Shown here one piece after another: positions 26,207 to 35,292 of a DNA stretch of 64,000 bases (position 1 is its first letter; each line of letters opens with the position of its first letter). This DNA comes from Lacrimispora saccharolytica (GTDB lineage: Bacteria > Bacillota > Clostridia > Lachnospirales > Lachnospiraceae). The stretch is taken from positions 248,001 through 312,000 of the forward strand of contig JADYUL010000001.1 of the NCBI GenBank assembly GCA_021531795.1, read 5' to 3'. The notes under the pieces are model-generated. The model saw only the letters and a program-made list of their open reading frames with translations, was not told the origin of the DNA and searched no databases. A program made the translations under genes and the position numbers.

Positions 26207-27027
26207 GCGGGGATGTAATTAAGATTAAGAGTCTTAAGGTGTTTGCGCACCATGGTGTATTCGAAGAGGAGAAGCAGAAGGGACAGAACTTCTATATTAA
26301 TGCAAATCTGTATTCGGATTTGGCCAAGGCCGGAAGGAAGGATGATTACGACTTGGCGACCAGCTATGCGGAGGTGTGCGAGACCATAATCAGGTCTGTG
26401 ACTGAGGTTAATTATAATCTCATCGAGGCTGTGGCAGAGCATGTGGCTGAGGCTATTCTTCATGAATATCCGCTTGTTACCGGTGTGGATATTGAGGTAA
26501 GCAAGCCCGAGGCTCCGATTAAGGCTACCTTCCATTCGGTGTCCGTGGAGATTCACAGAGAATGGAAGGATGCATATATTGCCTTCGGCTCCAATATGGG
26601 TGACAGGGAAGGATATATTGAGGATGCGCTCGATGCAATCGCCAATCACCATCTCATTGAGCTTAAGGAGGTGTCAACGAAGATTGAGACCAAGCCTTAC
26701 GGTGGAGTTAAGCAGGATGATTTCCTAAACGGAGTGTGTCATATCCGTACAATCATGAGTGCTAAGGAGTTACTGGAATATCTGGGCAAGCTTGAGCTTA
26801 TCGCAGGCAGAGAAAGAGAGGTTCACTGGGGACCGAGAACCCTGGACCTTGATATAATCCTGTTTGGCGATGAGATTATCTCTACAAAGGATTTGTGCGT
26901 TCCTCATATTGATATGAATAACAGGGATTTTGTTCTGGAACCCATGTGTGAAATAGCTCCCTTTGTGAGGCATCCCATTACGCATAAGACCATGAGCGAT
27001 ATGCTTGCTGAGCTCAAGAACAGATAA
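26203..27027 (+). CDS. folK: Fused dihydroneopterin aldolase and HPPK (FolB-FolK)
   Basis: A bifunctional folate enzyme of 274 residues. Residues 1-120 match dihydroneopterin aldolase (FolB): [50 protein letters not shown]. Residues 122-274 match 6-hydroxymethyl-dihydropterin pyrophosphokinase (FolK): [46 protein letters not shown] and IPH-like [16 protein letters not shown]. Together they turn dihydroneopterin into the pyrophosphorylated pterin used by FolP. FolP is absent from this cluster. Overlap with folE implies coupled translation. Such fusions are known in Firmicutes. Confidence 0.95.
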   Translation: MSGDVIKIKSLKVFAHHGVFEEEKQKGQNFYINANLYSDLAKAGRKDDYDLATSYAEVCETIIRSVTEVNYNLIEAVAEHVAEAILHEYPLVTGVDIEVSKPEAPIKATFHSVSVEIHREWKDAYIAFGSNMGDREGYIEDALDAIANHHLIELKEVSTKIETKPYGGVKQDDFLNGVCHIRTIMSAKELLEYLGKLELIAGREREVHWGPRTLDLDIILFGDEIISTKDLCVPHIDMNNRDFVLEPMCEIAPFVRHPITHKTMSDMLAELKNR

Positions 27028-27094
27028 AAAATGAATATCAGATGTAAATTATACAGTATTTATTGAATATTCACGGGTATTTACAGCGATTTTG

Positions 27095-27124
27095 TTGCAC
27101 TTGATGAATATGATATGATATAAT
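27095..27124 (+). promoter_or_regulatory. Possible promoter for the amino-acid ABC genes
   Basis: TTGCAC (27095-27100) and a perfect TATAAT (27119-27124) are separated by 18 bp, in an AT-rich 153-nt gap after folB-folK. The expected start near 27131 leaves about 50 nt of leader. I see no T-box or clear terminator in the gap. Confidence 0.5.
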
Positions 27125-27180
27125 TTCTGCTGTTATTTAAGAAATGTATTTTTGATTTATATATATTTTGAGGTATACCA

Positions 27181-27870
27181 ATGGCTGAATGGTGGCAGGG
27201 AGTATGTGATCAGTTTGTAAAGTGTTTCATCCGTGAGGACAGATATATGCTGTTACTCGACGGTATCGGGGTAACAATTAAGGTTACCATTCTTGCGCTT
27301 ATTATCGGTCTTATTCTGGGTTTTTTGATTGCTCTTTGCAACCTGTCTAAGAACAGGGTCCTTAAGGCCATCGGAGGAGTATATACGGATGTTATCAGAG
27401 GTACTCCCTCGGTTACTCAGCTCATGATCATATACTTTGTTGTCTTTGCAAGTATTCACTGGGCTAAGTGGGTAATTGCGGCTATAGCTTTCGGTATCAA
27501 CAGCGGTGCCTATGTTTCCGAGATAATCAGAGCCGGTATTCTGTCAATAGATGTCGGACAGATGGAGGCGGGAAGAGCACTCGGTCTTACCAAGGGTATG
27601 ACGATGAAACATATTATATTACCGCAGGCGCTTAAGAACGTATTTCCTGCTTTATGCAATGAGTTCATTGTTCTTATCAAAGAGACAGCCATTGTCGGTT
27701 ACGTGGGACTCATGGATATACAGAAGGCGGGCGATTTTATCAAAAGTGCCACCTTCCTTGCATTCATGCCTTTAGTCGGAACCGCGATTATATATTATGT
27801 ACTGATTAAGATCCTGAATCTGTTCCTTAAGAGAATAGAGTTCAAACTCAGACAATCGGATTTAAGGTAG
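27181..27870 (+). CDS. Polar amino-acid ABC transporter permease
   Basis: A 229-residue His/Glu/Gln/Arg-type permease with about five membrane helices. The N-terminal family motif is GIGVTIKVTILALIIG. The ABC-contact EAA loop is EAGRALGLTKGMTMKHIILP, and ETAIVGYVGLMDI is also typical. It should form the membrane channel for the binding protein encoded next. The ribosome binding site is weak (TTGAGG). No cognate ATPase gene follows. Confidence 0.94.
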   Translation: MAEWWQGVCDQFVKCFIREDRYMLLLDGIGVTIKVTILALIIGLILGFLIALCNLSKNRVLKAIGGVYTDVIRGTPSVTQLMIIYFVVFASIHWAKWVIAAIAFGINSGAYVSEIIRAGILSIDVGQMEAGRALGLTKGMTMKHIILPQALKNVFPALCNEFIVLIKETAIVGYVGLMDIQKAGDFIKSATFLAFMPLVGTAIIYYVLIKILNLFLKRIEFKLRQSDLR

Positions 27871-27873
27871 TAT

Positions 27874-27890
27874 CCGCATTGTGCGGTTAT
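27874..27890 (+). other. Short hairpin between permease and binding-protein genes
   Basis: CCGCA (27874-27878) pairs with TGCGG (27882-27886) around TTG, followed by TTATT. It is too weak for full termination. Such intergenic hairpins often stabilise or partly terminate mRNA so that the binding protein outnumbers the permease. Confidence 0.45.
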
Positions 27891-27918
27891 TATAGATCTA
27901 ATTTAGGAGGAGACAATT

Positions 27919-28695
27919 ATGAAGAAGTTAATGGCATTGTTACTTGCTGTTGCTATGGTAGCATCACTTACAGCATGTGGCTCAAAGGCAGAGGATGCAT
28001 CTGCAGGTGCTGCAAACGGTACTATCACATTTGCAACCAATGCTGAGTTCCCACCATTCGAGTTCATTGCTTCAAACGGCGTGCTTGGCGAGTTTGACGG
28101 AATCGATATGGCTATGGCTAAGATGATTGCCGAGGACAACGGTATGGAAGCTAAGATGGAGAATATGGAGTTTGATTCACTCCTTATCGCTCTCCAGAAT
28201 GGCCAGATTGATGCGGTTATCGCAGGTATGACAGTAACTGATGAGAGAAAGGAAGCAGTTGATTTCTCTACACCATATTACACAGCTACTCAGGTTATGA
28301 TAGTTAAGGAAGACTCAGACATTGCTAAGGCTACTGATATGGAGGGCAAAAAGATTGCCGTAGTTCAGGGCTACACAGGTGAGGTTTGTGTCAATGACTT
28401 AGGTTATTCATACGAAGCCTTCAAGAAGGGTACAGAGTGCATCATGGAGCTTGTAAATGATAAGTGTGATGTAGTTGTACTTGACTCTGCAACAGCTTCT
28501 AAGTATGTAGCAGACAACGAGGGCCTTAAGATCGTAGAGGATACAGAGGCATTTGGATCAGAGGAATATGCTATTGCCGTAGCAAAGGGTAATACAGAAC
28601 TCCTTGACAAGATCAATGCGTCAATCGAGAAGCTTCTTGCTGACGGTACAGTATCTGAACTTGCTGTTAAGTATTCAGAGGAAGCTACAGAATAA
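27919..28695 (+). CDS. Amino-acid ABC transporter substrate-binding lipoprotein
   Basis: A 258-residue extracellular binding protein. Its signal peptide ends in the lipobox LTAC with Cys20, the site of lipid attachment. The mature part is a family 3 solute-binding domain: TFATNAEFPPFEF, ALQNGQIDAVIAGMTVTDER, VDFSTPYYTATQVMIV and GKKIAVVQGYTGE. Substrate is probably a polar amino acid; the exact one cannot be told. Strong AGGAGG ribosome binding site. A terminator follows, so the operon ends without an ATPase. Confidence 0.95.
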   Translation: MKKLMALLLAVAMVASLTACGSKAEDASAGAANGTITFATNAEFPPFEFIASNGVLGEFDGIDMAMAKMIAEDNGMEAKMENMEFDSLLIALQNGQIDAVIAGMTVTDERKEAVDFSTPYYTATQVMIVKEDSDIAKATDMEGKKIAVVQGYTGEVCVNDLGYSYEAFKKGTECIMELVNDKCDVVVLDSATASKYVADNEGLKIVEDTEAFGSEEYAIAVAKGNTELLDKINASIEKLLADGTVSELAVKYSEEATE

Positions 28696-28723
28696 TCACT
28701 GACTGATAGTATAACCATTATGA

Positions 28724-28756
28724 GGGAATGGCCACTATGGCTGTTCCCTTTTGTTT
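28724..28756 (+). terminator. Intrinsic terminator of the amino-acid ABC operon
   Basis: GGGAATGGCC (28724-28733) pairs with GGCTGTTCCC (28739-28748), ten pairs with two G-T wobbles, loop ACTAT, followed by TTTTGTTT. The next gene's ribosome binding site begins about 10 nt later. Confidence 0.85.
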
Positions 28757-28769
28757 ACAGGAGGAAATT

Positions 28770-29750
28770 ATGATACAGGCAGTAATATTGTTTATCGCAG
28801 GACTGTTGCTACTGATTAAGGGAGGAGACTGGTTTGTAGACGGAGCTACAGGAATAGCAAACAGATTCCACATTCCGGAGATACTGATTGGTGCAACCGT
28901 TGTGTCTATAGGCACCACATTACCTGAGGTAATGGTGTCTGCAACAAGTGCGGCTAAGGGGATCGGTGCAATGGCATACGGCAATGCCATCGGTTCAATC
29001 ATCTGTAATACCGCGCTGATATCTGCCGTTACTATTGCGGTTAAGCCTGCGGGAGTAGAGAAGAAGAGCTTAAGACTTCCCGTTATATTCTTCTTCATTG
29101 CTGCGGCTATCTATGTTGCAACAGCATATCTTACAGGTTATTTCTCACGTCCTATCGGTGTCGTACTCCTCACCATGTTTGTAGTATATATGGTGGTGGT
29201 TGTGCGTCAGGCCTTCGGTTCGGCAGGACAAGCAAAGAAGGTTCCGGCTGAGACTTCAAGTGAGGCTGAGGATGAGGAACCCATAGCCAAGGACCTTGTA
29301 CTGCTTGTGGTTGGTGCTGCATGTATCGCAATCGGAGCCAATCTCTTAGTGGATAACGGTACTATAATCGCTACAGCCCTCGGAGTTCCCGCATCGGTTA
29401 TTGCACTTACCTTCGTGGCTCTCGGTACATCCCTGCCTGAGCTTGTAACAGCGATTACTTCTCTTGTTAAGGGACATGGTGCTTTGTCACTGGGTAATGT
29501 TATCGGAGCAAACCTGTTCAACCTGGTATTGGTAAGTGGCGTATCGGTAACCATAGCGCCCTTCGCGGTACCGATTGAGAAGCAGATAGCAGGAATGAAT
29601 GCATCGCTTGTAATGGACATTCCCGTGATGCTCTTTGTCATGCTCTTCCTCACGATTCCGGCTCTCGTTAAGGGCAAGCTGTATCGAAGCCAGGGCATCA
29701 TCCTGCTTGCGGTATACGCACTGTATGTAGTCGGTCAGTTTGTGCTGTAA
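28770..29750 (+). CDS. Calcium/sodium antiporter family protein (CaCA)
   Basis: A 326-residue membrane protein with about ten helices in two inverted halves. Each half holds the CaCA alpha-repeat: GATVVSIGTTLPEVMVSATS in the first and TFVALGTSLPELVTAITS in the second, with the acidic residues that bind Ca2+ or Na+. A charged cytoplasmic loop (SSEAEDEEPIAKD) separates them. YrbG-like antiporters are the closest type I know. The ATG at 28770 follows AGGAGG directly; in-frame ATGs at 28728 and 28737 fall inside the terminator and are rejected. Confidence 0.93.
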   Translation: MIQAVILFIAGLLLLIKGGDWFVDGATGIANRFHIPEILIGATVVSIGTTLPEVMVSATSAAKGIGAMAYGNAIGSIICNTALISAVTIAVKPAGVEKKSLRLPVIFFFIAAAIYVATAYLTGYFSRPIGVVLLTMFVVYMVVVVRQAFGSAGQAKKVPAETSSEAEDEEPIAKDLVLLVVGAACIAIGANLLVDNGTIIATALGVPASVIALTFVALGTSLPELVTAITSLVKGHGALSLGNVIGANLFNLVLVSGVSVTIAPFAVPIEKQIAGMNASLVMDIPVMLFVMLFLTIPALVKGKLYRSQGIILLAVYALYVVGQFVL

Positions 29751-29800
29751 GTGATATGCAGGTTATAAAACAAAAGTTTTATTAAATTTCCGTGAACTTA

Positions 29801-29829
29801 TTGACATCCATATTTATTGGGCATATACT
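29801..29829 (+). promoter_or_regulatory. Sigma-A promoter of the MacAB-like operon
   Basis: Perfect TTGACA (29801-29806) and TATACT (29824-29829) are separated by 17 bp, about 50 nt upstream of the adaptor gene start. Confidence 0.8.
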
Positions 29830-29878
29830 TCTGTATTAGTTCGAGTAATACACTCCATGAAAGGAAGAATTAAGCGTA

Positions 29879-31450
29879 ATGAAAGTCAAAATCGGAGCAG
29901 GGATCAAGAGATTCTTCGTAAGAATTGGTGGATGGATTAAGAAGCATAAGGTTTTATTTGTAATCATTCTTCTTGCAGTTACAGGCATTATCTTCTTTGC
30001 AGTAAAGAGTGCAGGGAAAAAGGATGAGGTTCCCGTAATTGATAATACAGAGGTATTAACTAAGCAAACAATATCTAATATCGTATCAACATCAGGTAAG
30101 ATTGTAAGTGCAGACAGTAAGAAGATTATTCTGCCTGATCTTGCCAAGTACGATGTGAGTACAATTGATGTTTCACTTGGAGATGTGGTTAAAGAAGGTG
30201 ATCTTCTTTGTACAATAGATACAACAGAACTTCAGAAGGAATATGATAACGCCAAGCAGACTCAGCAGACTGCAAGTATGAAGAACGGCAATGGTGTAGA
30301 TCAGTCAGACAGACATCTGTATGATACACAGCTTGATGCCGTTAATGGTACCAACAGACTGATCGAAGCAGTCGATAAGGCTAATGCACAGCTCAATACC
30401 CAAAAAGGTGAGCTGGCTGAGGCTGAGAGAGTATATGATGAAATCTTAAGAATATATGATGACAAATACAGTGAGGATGAATACTACAGTCTCCTTGAGG
30501 AACAGGCTAACGGCGACGACTCGCATGCATCAAGACTTGCAGATCTCTCGCAGATGAAGGGTTCAATAGAGGCAGCAAAATCTAACGTTGATGCCGCGAT
30601 TAGTAGTGTTCAGGCAGCAGAGGAAGCAGTGGAGAAGGCTAAGCAGAATCTCGACGACAGCTACAGAGATACTGTTATCGGAGTTGAGGATGCGCTTGAT
30701 ACTAATGCAGAAACTAAGTCCGGTGCTGTTAACGGTACATATGAGATAGACAAGACAGTCAAGGCTCTGGGTAAGGCATTAGAGGATGCTTCAGTAAAAG
30801 CTCCCATGTCAGGAACAGTAACGGAGATTAATTATAAGGCAGGTGATACCTACGCCGGAGATGCTCTTATTACCATTGAGGATACAAGTTCATATAAGAT
30901 AGAAGCATCTGTAGATGAGTATGATATATACAAGATTAATCCGGGGCAGAAGGTATTGTTCAAGACCAACGCTACAGGAAATGAGGAGCTGGAGGCAGTA
31001 ATATCCGAGGTTGCGCCAAGGGCTACATCAGTATCGGCTGCAGCGGGCTCGTCATCTTCCTCTTCCGTAGCTTCATACAAGGTTGTCATGGATGTATTAT
31101 CCAAGAATGATAACCTGAGACTTGATATGAGTGTTAAACTAAATATCACTGTAGAAGAGGTACAGGATGTATTTGCTGTATCATACGAGGCGATCCAGAC
31201 AGATGAGGAAGGCAAGACCTTCATCGAGGTTGAGGAAGAAAATGCCGGTATGGGTGATGTTGCGCTAACTGAGAATGGAGCAGAAGCTTTGCCCACTAAG
31301 AAGATATATGTTACCACAGGTATGGAGGGTGATTATTATACTGAGATTTCCTCACCTGAGCTTAAGGAGGGAATGGTTGTAAGAATTCCTGCCAATGACA
31401 TGGCGACTGATATTGATGCACTGATCAGTTCATCCAATGGAGGTATGTAA
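29879..31450 (+). CDS. HlyD/MacA-type efflux adaptor protein
   Basis: A 523-residue membrane-anchored adaptor. A basic N terminus precedes one hydrophobic helix (about 22-43, KVLFVIILLAVTGIIFFAV). A first half-lipoyl strand set (KIVSADSKKIILPDL...GDVVKEGDLLCTIDT) follows. A long Ala/Gln/Glu-rich coiled coil occupies roughly residues 118-265. The second lipoyl half is SVKAPMSGTVTEINYKAGD. Beta-barrel and membrane-proximal domains end the protein. A serine-rich stretch (AAGSSSSSS) interrupts the barrel. It should bridge the FtsX-type permease and its extracellular partner. Its stop codon overlaps the ATPase ATG by one base. Confidence 0.93.
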   Translation: MKVKIGAGIKRFFVRIGGWIKKHKVLFVIILLAVTGIIFFAVKSAGKKDEVPVIDNTEVLTKQTISNIVSTSGKIVSADSKKIILPDLAKYDVSTIDVSLGDVVKEGDLLCTIDTTELQKEYDNAKQTQQTASMKNGNGVDQSDRHLYDTQLDAVNGTNRLIEAVDKANAQLNTQKGELAEAERVYDEILRIYDDKYSEDEYYSLLEEQANGDDSHASRLADLSQMKGSIEAAKSNVDAAISSVQAAEEAVEKAKQNLDDSYRDTVIGVEDALDTNAETKSGAVNGTYEIDKTVKALGKALEDASVKAPMSGTVTEINYKAGDTYAGDALITIEDTSSYKIEASVDEYDIYKINPGQKVLFKTNATGNEELEAVISEVAPRATSVSAAAGSSSSSSVASYKVVMDVLSKNDNLRLDMSVKLNITVEEVQDVFAVSYEAIQTDEEGKTFIEVEEENAGMGDVALTENGAEALPTKKIYVTTGMEGDYYTEISSPELKEGMVVRIPANDMATDIDALISSSNGGM

Positions 31451-32163
31451 TGGAGAAGAAGATAATTGAGATGCGCGGAATCGTTAAGCGCTTCTTTATC
31501 GGCTCTCCTAACGAAATTGAAGTGCTTAAGGGAATTGACCTTGATGTATATGAGGGTGAATTCTTAGCGGTTGTGGGTCAGTCAGGTTCCGGCAAATCCA
31601 CACTGATGAATATTATGGGTACACTGGACAGACCGACTGAGGGTTCATACATTCTCGACGGAATCAATATCGGTGAATCCAAGGATAAGGAGCTGTCAGG
31701 TATCAGAAATAAGAAGATAGGCTTTGTATTCCAGACCTATAATCTTATTGCCAAAACCGATGCGATTAAGAATGTTGAGGTTCCGATGCTGTATGCCGGT
31801 ATGGGTATGCGGGAGAGACATGAGAAGAGCAGGGAACTGCTTGAGATGGTCGGTATGAGTGATAGGATCCATCATCTGCCTGAGGAACTGTCAGGTGGTC
31901 AGAAGCAGAGGGTTGCAATAGCCAGAGCCATGGCCAACGATCCGTCGATTATTCTTGCTGATGAGCCTACAGGAGCGCTTGATTCACAGACCGGCCGAAT
32001 GGTAATGGACATCTTCCATGAACTACATGAAAAACATGGTAAGACCATAATTCTGATAACACATTCACCGGAGCTTGCACAAGAGTGTGAGAGAATAATC
32101 ACGGTTAAGGACGGCGAGATTATAGGTGAGAGAAAGGGAGGTGGACGTAATGCTTCTGATTGA
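31450..32163 (+). CDS. MacB/LolD-type ABC transporter ATP-binding protein
   Basis: A 237-residue ATPase with Walker A GQSGSGKSTLM, Q-loop FQTYNLI, signature LSGGQKQRVAIARAM, Walker B IILADEPTGALDS and H-loop ITHSPELA. The ADEPTGALDS phrase marks the FtsX/MacB/LolD class that powers mechanotransmission rather than classical membrane transport. It overlaps the permease gene by 14 bp, so all three subunits are translated together. Confidence 0.96.
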   Translation: MEKKIIEMRGIVKRFFIGSPNEIEVLKGIDLDVYEGEFLAVVGQSGSGKSTLMNIMGTLDRPTEGSYILDGINIGESKDKELSGIRNKKIGFVFQTYNLIAKTDAIKNVEVPMLYAGMGMRERHEKSRELLEMVGMSDRIHHLPEELSGGQKQRVAIARAMANDPSIILADEPTGALDSQTGRMVMDIFHELHEKHGKTIILITHSPELAQECERIITVKDGEIIGERKGGGRNASD

Positions 32164-33433
32164 GAATATTCGTCTGGCTCTCAACGGACTTAAAGCAAAT
32201 AAGATGCGTGCACTGCTTACCATGCTCGGTATCATTATCGGAATATCATCGGTCATCGCCATCATGACGGTTGGCAATTCGCTCACGGTGTTCATGAATG
32301 AGGCCTACGCAGACATGGGTATTAACAATATCGATGTTATGGTCGAGAGGAGGATGACCGAAGAGGAAATGAACGGTCAGGGATACTACAGTAGCGGCAT
32401 ATACAAGGAGCCAACGGATTCGGATTATCTGTCAGCTCAGATTATAAGCGAGTATCTGGATAAATTCGAGGGAAGAGCCGACTATATTATTCTTCAGGAA
32501 TATGTCAGTGCCAACAGCATAACTGAGGGAGACCGATACGCATATATTAATGCCTATGGTGTTAATTACGGCAAACTCAAAATGGATAACATCAACCTGC
32601 TTAAGGGTCGTTTCTTCACTGAGAATGAGATGAGCGGCGGAAAGATGGTATGTATAATTTCCGACTACACTGTCGACAATATGTATGACGGCGATATGGA
32701 GCAGGCTGTCGGTTCTGTTCTTACCGTACCGGTAGGAGATAAGAATTATGATTTCACTATCGTAGGTATATATGAATATAAGCAGTCACAGTTTGACTTC
32801 AATAACACCAGCAAGAAGGACACGTCGACCAACTTCTATATGCCGGTCACCTCTGCCAAGCGAATCAATCATTCGGAGAACTATCAGTATTTCAATGTAG
32901 TTCCGGTTCCGGGAACGGATGTGAATACGCTTGTAGATGATACGATGAACTTCTTTAATACAAAATATTATACCGAGTCATCGCCCTTCGATGTATGGGC
33001 ATATTCGATGTCAAGCTACATGGAAGAGATGAACACCATGATGAACACCATGACTATCGCAATCTCTGTTATTGCAGGTATTGCCCTCTTAGTCGGCGGT
33101 ATCGGAGTTATGAACATCATGCTGGTATCAATCACAGAGAGAACCAGGGAAATAGGTACCAGAAAGGCACTTGGAGCGCCTAACAGCTCAATTCGGATAC
33201 AATTTATTGTAGAATCCATAGTAATCTGTATAATTGGTGGTACAATAGGTATGGTACTAGGATTCGGACTTGGAGCATTGGGATGTAAGCTTACCCAGAC
33301 ACCGGTTTCATTCTCGCTGTCGAGTGTGCTTATTTCGGTAGGCTTCTCACTTGCCATCGGAGTCTTCTTCGGATATTATCCGGCCAATAAGGCAGCTAAG
33401 CTAGATCCGATTGAAGCTCTCAGATACGAATAG
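32150..33433 (+). CDS. MacB-like FtsX-family permease
   Basis: A 427-residue MacB-like permease. One N-terminal helix lies in MRALLTMLGIIIGISSVIAI, then a large extracellular MacB-PCD domain of about 230 residues, then three C-terminal helices bearing GIALLVGGIGVMNIMLVS and REIGTRKALGAPNSSIRIQF, both family hallmarks. With the adaptor and ATPase it forms a tripartite exporter, probably for a peptide, antibiotic or lipid-like substrate. The ATG at 32150 has GGGAGGTGG upstream. No two-component sensor is adjacent, unlike bacitracin-type systems. Confidence 0.95.
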   Translation: MLLIENIRLALNGLKANKMRALLTMLGIIIGISSVIAIMTVGNSLTVFMNEAYADMGINNIDVMVERRMTEEEMNGQGYYSSGIYKEPTDSDYLSAQIISEYLDKFEGRADYIILQEYVSANSITEGDRYAYINAYGVNYGKLKMDNINLLKGRFFTENEMSGGKMVCIISDYTVDNMYDGDMEQAVGSVLTVPVGDKNYDFTIVGIYEYKQSQFDFNNTSKKDTSTNFYMPVTSAKRINHSENYQYFNVVPVPGTDVNTLVDDTMNFFNTKYYTESSPFDVWAYSMSSYMEEMNTMMNTMTIAISVIAGIALLVGGIGVMNIMLVSITERTREIGTRKALGAPNSSIRIQFIVESIVICIIGGTIGMVLGFGLGALGCKLTQTPVSFSLSSVLISVGFSLAIGVFFGYYPANKAAKLDPIEALRYE

Positions 33434-33443
33434 AAGGTTTTCG

Positions 33444-33487
33444 CAGGATACTTCGGACCGAACGGTACGCAGTATCCTGTTGTTTTT
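33444..33487 (+). terminator. Intrinsic terminator of the MacAB-like operon
   Basis: CAGGATACT (33444-33452) pairs perfectly with AGTATCCTG (33471-33479), followed by TTGTTTTT. The 18-nt loop can form a small inner stem. The proC ribosome binding site starts immediately after the T run. Confidence 0.8.
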
Positions 33488-33499
33488 AGGAGGTTGTCT

Positions 33500-34279
33500 A
33501 TGAGAATAGGATTTATTGGAATGGGAAATATGGCTCAGGCAATGGCTGCGGGCTTTATATACAGTGGCAAAATCGATGGCACTGACGTATATGCCTTCGC
33601 ACCGCATCAGGACAAACTTAAGGCCAATGCCGGCAAGATCGGCTTCGTGCCCGCACCTACGGTCAAGGCCCTGGTTCAGAGTGTTGACACGGTAATAATC
33701 GCCTGCAAGCCTTATCAGATAGAGGAAGTGCTTAAAGGAGCAGCGCCTGACCTTGAGGGCAAGGCTCTTGTATCGGTTGCCGCAGGTTGGGGATATGATA
33801 ATTATGAGGCTATTCTCGGGAAGAAGGTGAGGATACAATGTATCATGCCCAATACTCCCTCAATGGTAGGAGAGGGAGTGCTTCTCTTTGAGAATAAGAA
33901 TTCCTTAACCGATAATGAAAAAAGTGAGATTATTGACCTTTTCTCCTGCCTGGGACTTGTGGAGGAGATTCCCTCAGAACTTATGGGCATAGGCGGTGCA
34001 ATCTCAGGCTGCGGACCGGCCTTCATGGATATGATAATGGAAAGCTATGCGGATGCAGCGGTTAAGTACGGTATTCCAAGAACCCTGGCTTACAAGCTTA
34101 TCGCTCAGACTATGCTTGGTTCTGCCAAGCTTGAGTTGCAGAGCGGTTCACATCCCGGGGCACTTAAAGATGCAGTGTGTTCACCCGGCGGAACTACAAT
34201 AAGAGGTGTTGCCGCACTTGAGAAGGCAGGCTTAAGAGGTGCCTGTATAGACTGTATTGATGCCATAATGAATAAGTAA
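33500..34279 (+). CDS. proC: Pyrroline-5-carboxylate reductase
   Basis: ProC reduces pyrroline-5-carboxylate to proline with NAD(P)H. The 259 residues begin with the Rossmann motif IGFIGMGNMAQAMAAGF and contain IMPNTPSMVGEG, ISGCGPAFMD and the C-terminal signature PGALKDAVCSPGGTTIRG. The ATG at 33500 lies 6 nt after AGGAGG. No proA or proB is nearby. Confidence 0.97.
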   Translation: MRIGFIGMGNMAQAMAAGFIYSGKIDGTDVYAFAPHQDKLKANAGKIGFVPAPTVKALVQSVDTVIIACKPYQIEEVLKGAAPDLEGKALVSVAAGWGYDNYEAILGKKVRIQCIMPNTPSMVGEGVLLFENKNSLTDNEKSEIIDLFSCLGLVEEIPSELMGIGGAISGCGPAFMDMIMESYADAAVKYGIPRTLAYKLIAQTMLGSAKLELQSGSHPGALKDAVCSPGGTTIRGVAALEKAGLRGACIDCIDAIMNK

Positions 34280-34347
34280 AATCTTGCTATGCGATGTCGT
34301 AAATGGTAGAATTTAGGAAAGCGAATGTATTATTTTGGGAGGGCTTT

Positions 34348-35271
34348 ATGGCATACGGATCAATACCTTTGGATAAGAGACTGAAGGACAATATCAGAAA
34401 TTACAAACTTAGCTCGCTTATAGATATGGAAGCAATATTAGAGCTTATCAAGGCAGTAAGTAAGACAACGGGGGTTGAGGTCCTGATTACTGAGAGACAT
34501 GGTGAGAAGGTAATTGCTACCGGCAAGTGGGCAGGAATTAATATTGACGTGGATGAGAATCCCGGAGTCAAGGTAAGAGTGCTTGACAGAACGGTTGCTC
34601 ATATCTATGCGGACTATGATGATGTGGACGAATCACTCAGAGATGAGGCTGCCCTTATCGTAGACTGTGTAATCAAGAGCATTGAGAATATGGCTGATAA
34701 GACATATCGCTCAAGAGAGCTTGCGATCTATGTTGACGAGCTTGAGGCCAAGCTTTCCAAGGAGAGCTATCAGGCCAAGCACGGAGATAAGACGGATGAA
34801 CTTACGGGCGTGCTTAACCACTCATATTTTGATAACAGGATTAAGATTATTGACAGGTCGCAGGTTGTTCCGGTTGCCGCTATATGTATTAATATCAATG
34901 ACTGGAAGTATGTGAATGACCGATATGGTGATGAGGAGAGCGACAGACTGATTGCTACCGTTGCAGGAATCATCAGTGATGAAGCTAAGCCGGATTATGT
35001 AATCGGCAGGGTTGACGGAGATGTGTTCAACGTAGTTATTCCGATGCCTGCAGATGATGAGGCTGAGGAATATATCGACAGAGTAAGGAGGCGCATGGAT
35101 GCCTTTGAGGATGAGCATATCGCTCCCAGCGTTGCGATCGGACTAAACTACAAGAGCAATGTCGAGAATACCATGGAGGATGCATTATCCGATGCTGAAT
35201 ATGCCATGTTCGAGAACAAGATAGAGGTTAAGAACGCTCCCGGTTATTTGGATAGACTTCACAAAGAATAA
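34348..35271 (+). CDS. Degenerate GGDEF-domain protein
   Basis: A 307-residue soluble protein. Residues 1-115 form an alpha/beta sensor-like domain that I cannot name confidently (GAF-like: ITERHGEKVIATGKW). A short helical linker with coiled-coil character (about 120-145) leads to a GGDEF-type domain starting at DELTGVLNHSYFD (149-161), followed by ININDWKYVNDRYGDEESDRL. The active-site GGDEF is replaced by DGDVF at 223-227, losing the first Gly and the Glu needed for metal and GTP binding, so cyclic-di-GMP synthesis is unlikely. It may act as a binding or dimerisation platform. The ATG at 34348 follows GGGAGGG. The D-lactate dehydrogenase gene starts 21 nt after it. Confidence 0.8.
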   Translation: MAYGSIPLDKRLKDNIRNYKLSSLIDMEAILELIKAVSKTTGVEVLITERHGEKVIATGKWAGINIDVDENPGVKVRVLDRTVAHIYADYDDVDESLRDEAALIVDCVIKSIENMADKTYRSRELAIYVDELEAKLSKESYQAKHGDKTDELTGVLNHSYFDNRIKIIDRSQVVPVAAICININDWKYVNDRYGDEESDRLIATVAGIISDEAKPDYVIGRVDGDVFNVVIPMPADDEAEEYIDRVRRRMDAFEDEHIAPSVAIGLNYKSNVENTMEDALSDAEYAMFENKIEVKNAPGYLDRLHKE

Positions 35272-35292
35272 TAGATAAAAAGGAGTGATAAT

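Noticed and set aside
29764..29783. Terminator after the calcium/sodium antiporter gene
   Set aside because: Only an AT-only 7-bp stem with an AAAA loop and a weak T run; too unstable to call.
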